A stretch of 22,422 nucleotides of DNA from a virus: positions 1-22,422 of IMG/VR virus record IMGVR_UViG_3300028559_000206; one strand, 5' to 3'. Each line of letters starts with the position of its first letter. Positions within the stretch are counted from its first letter, which is position 1. The position numbers and the translations under genes are program-made. The notes beneath the pieces were generated by a model, which worked only from the letters and a program-made list of their open reading frames with translations, did no database searches and had not been told where the DNA came from. Positions 21,199 through 22,422 of this stretch are shown one piece after another.

Positions 21199-21397
21199 TT
21201 AACTTCATTGCCCTTGCATGACCGCTTAAAATAGTTCCATCTTGATTAATGTTAATTGGTTGCATAAAACCAATTGAGTTAATAGAATTTTCAAGATCTT
21301 TCATTCCCTTTTCAGTAAATTGCCGAGGGTTTTTTGGATGTGGTTTTAAATCAGCTAATTTTCTTTTTTCAATTTTCCAAGTTATTCTTTTTTGCAT
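21188..21397 (-). CDS. ParB/Srx-like N-terminal domain protein, probably truncated
   Basis: This 69-residue frame has the start of a ParB-like nuclease domain: 'WKIEKRKLADLKPHPKNPRQ' (P-H-P-x-N-P-R), 'GMKDLENSINSIGFMQPINI' and 'DGTILSGHARAMKLKEN' (G-H-x-R). Domains of this type, alone or joined to DNA methyltransferases, are common near phage terminase genes and normally continue at least 60 residues beyond G-H-x-R. Here a TGA follows ten residues later, and the queE remnant continues in a frame shifted by one base. The G-H-x-R element is intact, but the fold is incomplete, so activity is doubtful. It is the first gene after a good minus-strand promoter (21422-21449). Confidence 0.7.
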   Translation of the reverse strand: MQKRITWKIEKRKLADLKPHPKNPRQFTEKGMKDLENSINSIGFMQPININQDGTILSGHARAMKLKEN

Positions 21398-21421
21398 AAA
21401 TATTGATTTAGTTGTTCACTA

Positions 21422-21449
21422 ATAATAACTAACTTTTTTTTAATGTCAA
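21422..21449 (-). promoter_or_regulatory. Minus-strand promoter at the head of the structural operon
   Basis: On the minus strand TTGACA (21444-21449) is followed after 16 bases by TATTAT (21422-21427, five of six to consensus), 24 bases before the ParB-like ATG. The -35 continues as TTGACATTAAA, similar to the two plus-strand promoters nearby. It is divergent to them, so this stretch is a switch or hub between the two transcription directions. Confidence 0.7.
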
Positions 21450-21565
21450 CTTTTTTTTTAGCTTTAAAAAATGCGATCTTGCCACCGAGCCGATCCCCTA
21501 TTTTAAAGGATCTTGTCTTTTTTTGTATTATTTTGAAAATAATTGAAAATAATTGAAAAAAGCAC

Positions 21566-21593
21566 TTGACATTTAATTTTTTTACTTTAAAAT
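21566..21593 (+). promoter_or_regulatory. Plus-strand promoter, first copy of a duplicated module
   Basis: TTGACA (21566-21571), 16-base spacer, TAAAAT (21588-21593). It is preceded by ATTGAAAATAATTGAAAAAA (from 21542), which reappears almost unchanged before the second promoter at 21959. The A+T-rich upstream part may serve as an UP element. The gene at 21653 follows. Confidence 0.75.
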
Positions 21594-21601
21594 ATATCAT
21601 A

Positions 21602-21623
21602 ACAAAACAATTTTTTGTTTTGT
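21602..21623. promoter_or_regulatory. 9-bp perfect inverted repeat at expected transcription start
   Basis: ACAAAACAA and TTGTTTTGT are exact reverse complements separated by TTTT, beginning nine bases after the -10 of the first plus-strand promoter. It could be an operator or a 5'-end hairpin in the mRNA. The other module copy has an unrelated repeat at the same place. Confidence 0.55.
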
Positions 21624-21652
21624 CAACCCCTTTTAATTAAATAAAAAACTAT

Positions 21653-21949
21653 ATGAAAAAAGAAAATACAATCAAACTAGATCCCGCCTTCATTAATCAA
21701 AAAGAGTTCACCGACACAACAACATTTGATAATATAGAAGTAGAGAAATATACCGACAGGCTTGAATTTATTTTTGTTGATAAATCTAATGAAAAATATA
21801 AAGAATTTTTAAGATATAAAATTGGAAAGCAGGAGATATTTTTTAGAGGACAAATTCTAAAAATAGAGGATTTTTTAGAACACCAAAAACTTATTAATCA
21901 AGCACTTGATTACATAACAGTTTATAATAAAACAATTGAAAATAATTAA
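21653..21949 (+). CDS. Hypothetical 98-residue protein, first plus-strand gene
   Basis: No family was recognised. The protein begins 'MKKENTIKLDPAFINQKEFT' and contains 'KYTDRLEFIFVDKSNEKYKE' and 'GKQEIFFRGQILKIEDFLEH', suggesting a small alpha/beta domain that is charged and soluble, without signal peptide or membrane segment. It has its own strong promoter (21566-21593) with an inverted repeat at the transcript start, and an ATG in the context TAAAAAACTATATG. Its last codons (A-A-T-T-G-A-A-A-A-T-A-A-T-T) form part of the upstream element of the next promoter. The strand and strong regulation suggest an early or regulatory phage gene; this is inferred only from context. Confidence 0.7.
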   Translation: MKKENTIKLDPAFINQKEFTDTTTFDNIEVEKYTDRLEFIFVDKSNEKYKEFLRYKIGKQEIFFRGQILKIEDFLEHQKLINQALDYITVYNKTIENN

Positions 21950-21958
21950 AAAAACCTC

Positions 21959-21987
21959 TTGACATTTAAAAAAATATCAATTAAAAT
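21959..21987 (+). promoter_or_regulatory. Plus-strand promoter, second copy of the duplicated module
   Basis: TTGACA (21959-21964), 17-base spacer, TAAAAT (21982-21987). ATTGAAAATAATTAAAAAAA precedes it from 21935 and TTGACATTTAA is shared with the first copy. It lies in the 89-base gap between the two hypothetical genes. Confidence 0.78.
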
Positions 21988-21990
21988 ATT

Positions 21991-22014
21991 GTTATCAAGG
22001 CAAAACTTGATAAC
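21991..22014. promoter_or_regulatory. 9-bp perfect inverted repeat after the second promoter
   Basis: GTTATCAAG and CTTGATAAC are exact reverse complements separated by GCAAAA, starting three bases after the -10, so covering the expected start point. It has no T tract, and an operator or leader hairpin is more likely than a terminator. Confidence 0.65.
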
Positions 22015-22038
22015 AATTTAAAATTAAATAAAAACTAT

Positions 22039-22323
22039 ATGAATAAAGAAAATCTCCAAAATCTAAAAAAATATTTAGAAAGCAACATTGCTAGTTATCT
22101 AAAAATCAGCCAAGATATACAAAATTTAAACTGTTTAAACAATAAAGATTATCTTAGGTATTTTGATAAAGAAGACACGGTCAACTTCCCCATTTATATT
22201 GCTTCTCACATAAGAAACGATCTAATTTCTTTAATTGAAAAATTAAAAAAACAACTGGCAGAAATTAATGAAGCTATTTTTAGCATTGATTGTAAAGAAT
22301 TAGAAAAAGAATTTAATAAATAA
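22039..22323 (+). CDS. Hypothetical 94-residue helical protein
   Basis: No family was recognised. The sequence is mainly helical and charged: 'NLQNLKKYLESNIASYLKIS' at the N-terminus and 'RNDLISLIEKLKKQLAEINE' near the end suggest a helical hairpin or coiled coil, with an aromatic loop 'LRYFDKEDTVNFPIYI' between. It has no signal peptide or membrane segment. It follows the second promoter module and starts in AAAAACTATATG, nearly the same context as the preceding gene, which suggests the two control regions arose by duplication while the proteins are not visibly related. It probably forms an operon with the partial gene that starts 12 bases after its stop. Confidence 0.7.
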   Translation: MNKENLQNLKKYLESNIASYLKISQDIQNLNCLNNKDYLRYFDKEDTVNFPIYIASHIRNDLISLIEKLKKQLAEINEAIFSIDCKELEKEFNK

Positions 22324-22334
22324 CAATAAATTAT

Positions 22335-22422
22335 ATGCAAACTTTTATTTTAAAAAGAACTAAAAAAACTATTGGCGATGCAGGAGACATTTTTGAACAA
22401 AACGGTTTTGAAAGAAAGCATT
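22335..22422 (+). CDS. Hypothetical protein, 5' end only (cut by window edge)
   Basis: An ATG at 22335 opens a frame of at least 29 codons to the window edge, beginning 'MQTFILKRTKKTIGDAGDIF' and continuing E-Q-N-G-F-E-R-K-H. It starts 12 bases after the stop of the previous gene, so it is probably co-transcribed. The beginning recalls small phage proteins of the L-K-R-x-x-x-x-T-I-G type, but too little is present for assignment. Confidence 0.5.
   Translation, partial: MQTFILKRTKKTIGDAGDIFEQNGFERKH

Noticed and set aside
21382-21600. 72-codon minus-strand frame over the divergent promoter region
   Set aside because: It covers both promoter regions, overlaps the better-supported ParB-like start, has a composition dominated by K, F and I, and shows no family features.
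21598-21626. Minus-strand TTGACA (21621-21626) with TATGAT as a further promoter
   Set aside because: The spacer is 19 bases and the TTGACA overlaps the inverted repeat of the plus-strand promoter; no gene start fits.
1-22422. CRISPR array, tRNA genes, insertion sequences
   Set aside because: No regularly spaced repeats, cloverleaf-like conserved arms or transposase frames were seen by reading both strands.

Overview
The window is a contiguous block of a tailed-phage or prophage genome, very rich in A+T, using the standard code (TGG tryptophan; TAA, TAG and TGA stops). The host cannot be named from this window. Low GC and weak Shine-Dalgarno sites would suit a low-GC alphaproteobacterium or a similar bacterium, but that is inference. 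No integrase, transposase, lysis gene, tRNA or rRNA gene is seen.

About 21 kb is one long minus-strand structural operon, described here in transcription order (high to low coordinates). It begins at a clear minus-strand promoter (21422-21449), followed by a truncated ParB-like gene and a queE remnant without its radical-SAM half. Then come small and large terminase, HK97-type portal, a Mu F-like head morphogenesis protein, the S78 prohead protease, the HK97-fold major capsid protein, a probable decoration protein followed by an intrinsic terminator, and two small unknown proteins. The head-tail connectors follow. The rest is a contractile Mu-type tail: tail terminator, DUF2635 protein, sheath, tube, frameshifted assembly chaperone, tape measure, gp43-, gp44-, gp45-, gp46-, gp47- and gp48-like baseplate proteins, and the start of a tail fibre at the left edge. 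The particle is thus a mosaic: HK97-like head on a Mu-like contractile tail.

Two genes break the strand rule. The gp45-like baseplate spike (3110-3589) sits in its normal place between gp44 and gp46 but is inverted onto the plus strand. A 99-residue possible HTH protein (15974-16273) is inverted in the same way between the head morphogenesis and protease genes. Both start in the same box, TAGAAAAAACTATGA. The box also lies, without an obvious gene, in the gap before the portal gene, and a shorter form lies in the gap before the DUF2635/sheath genes.

The right end (21398-22422) is a divergent control region with plus-strand small genes of unknown function. Two copies of one promoter module (TTGACATTTAA, then TAAAAT) each end in a perfect inverted repeat at the expected transcription start.

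Other notable points are a T TTT TTT slippery site that fuses the two tail-chaperone frames, a beta-rich domain inserted inside a similar domain in the tail terminator and found again in the gp47 protein, and the ParB/queE scar.
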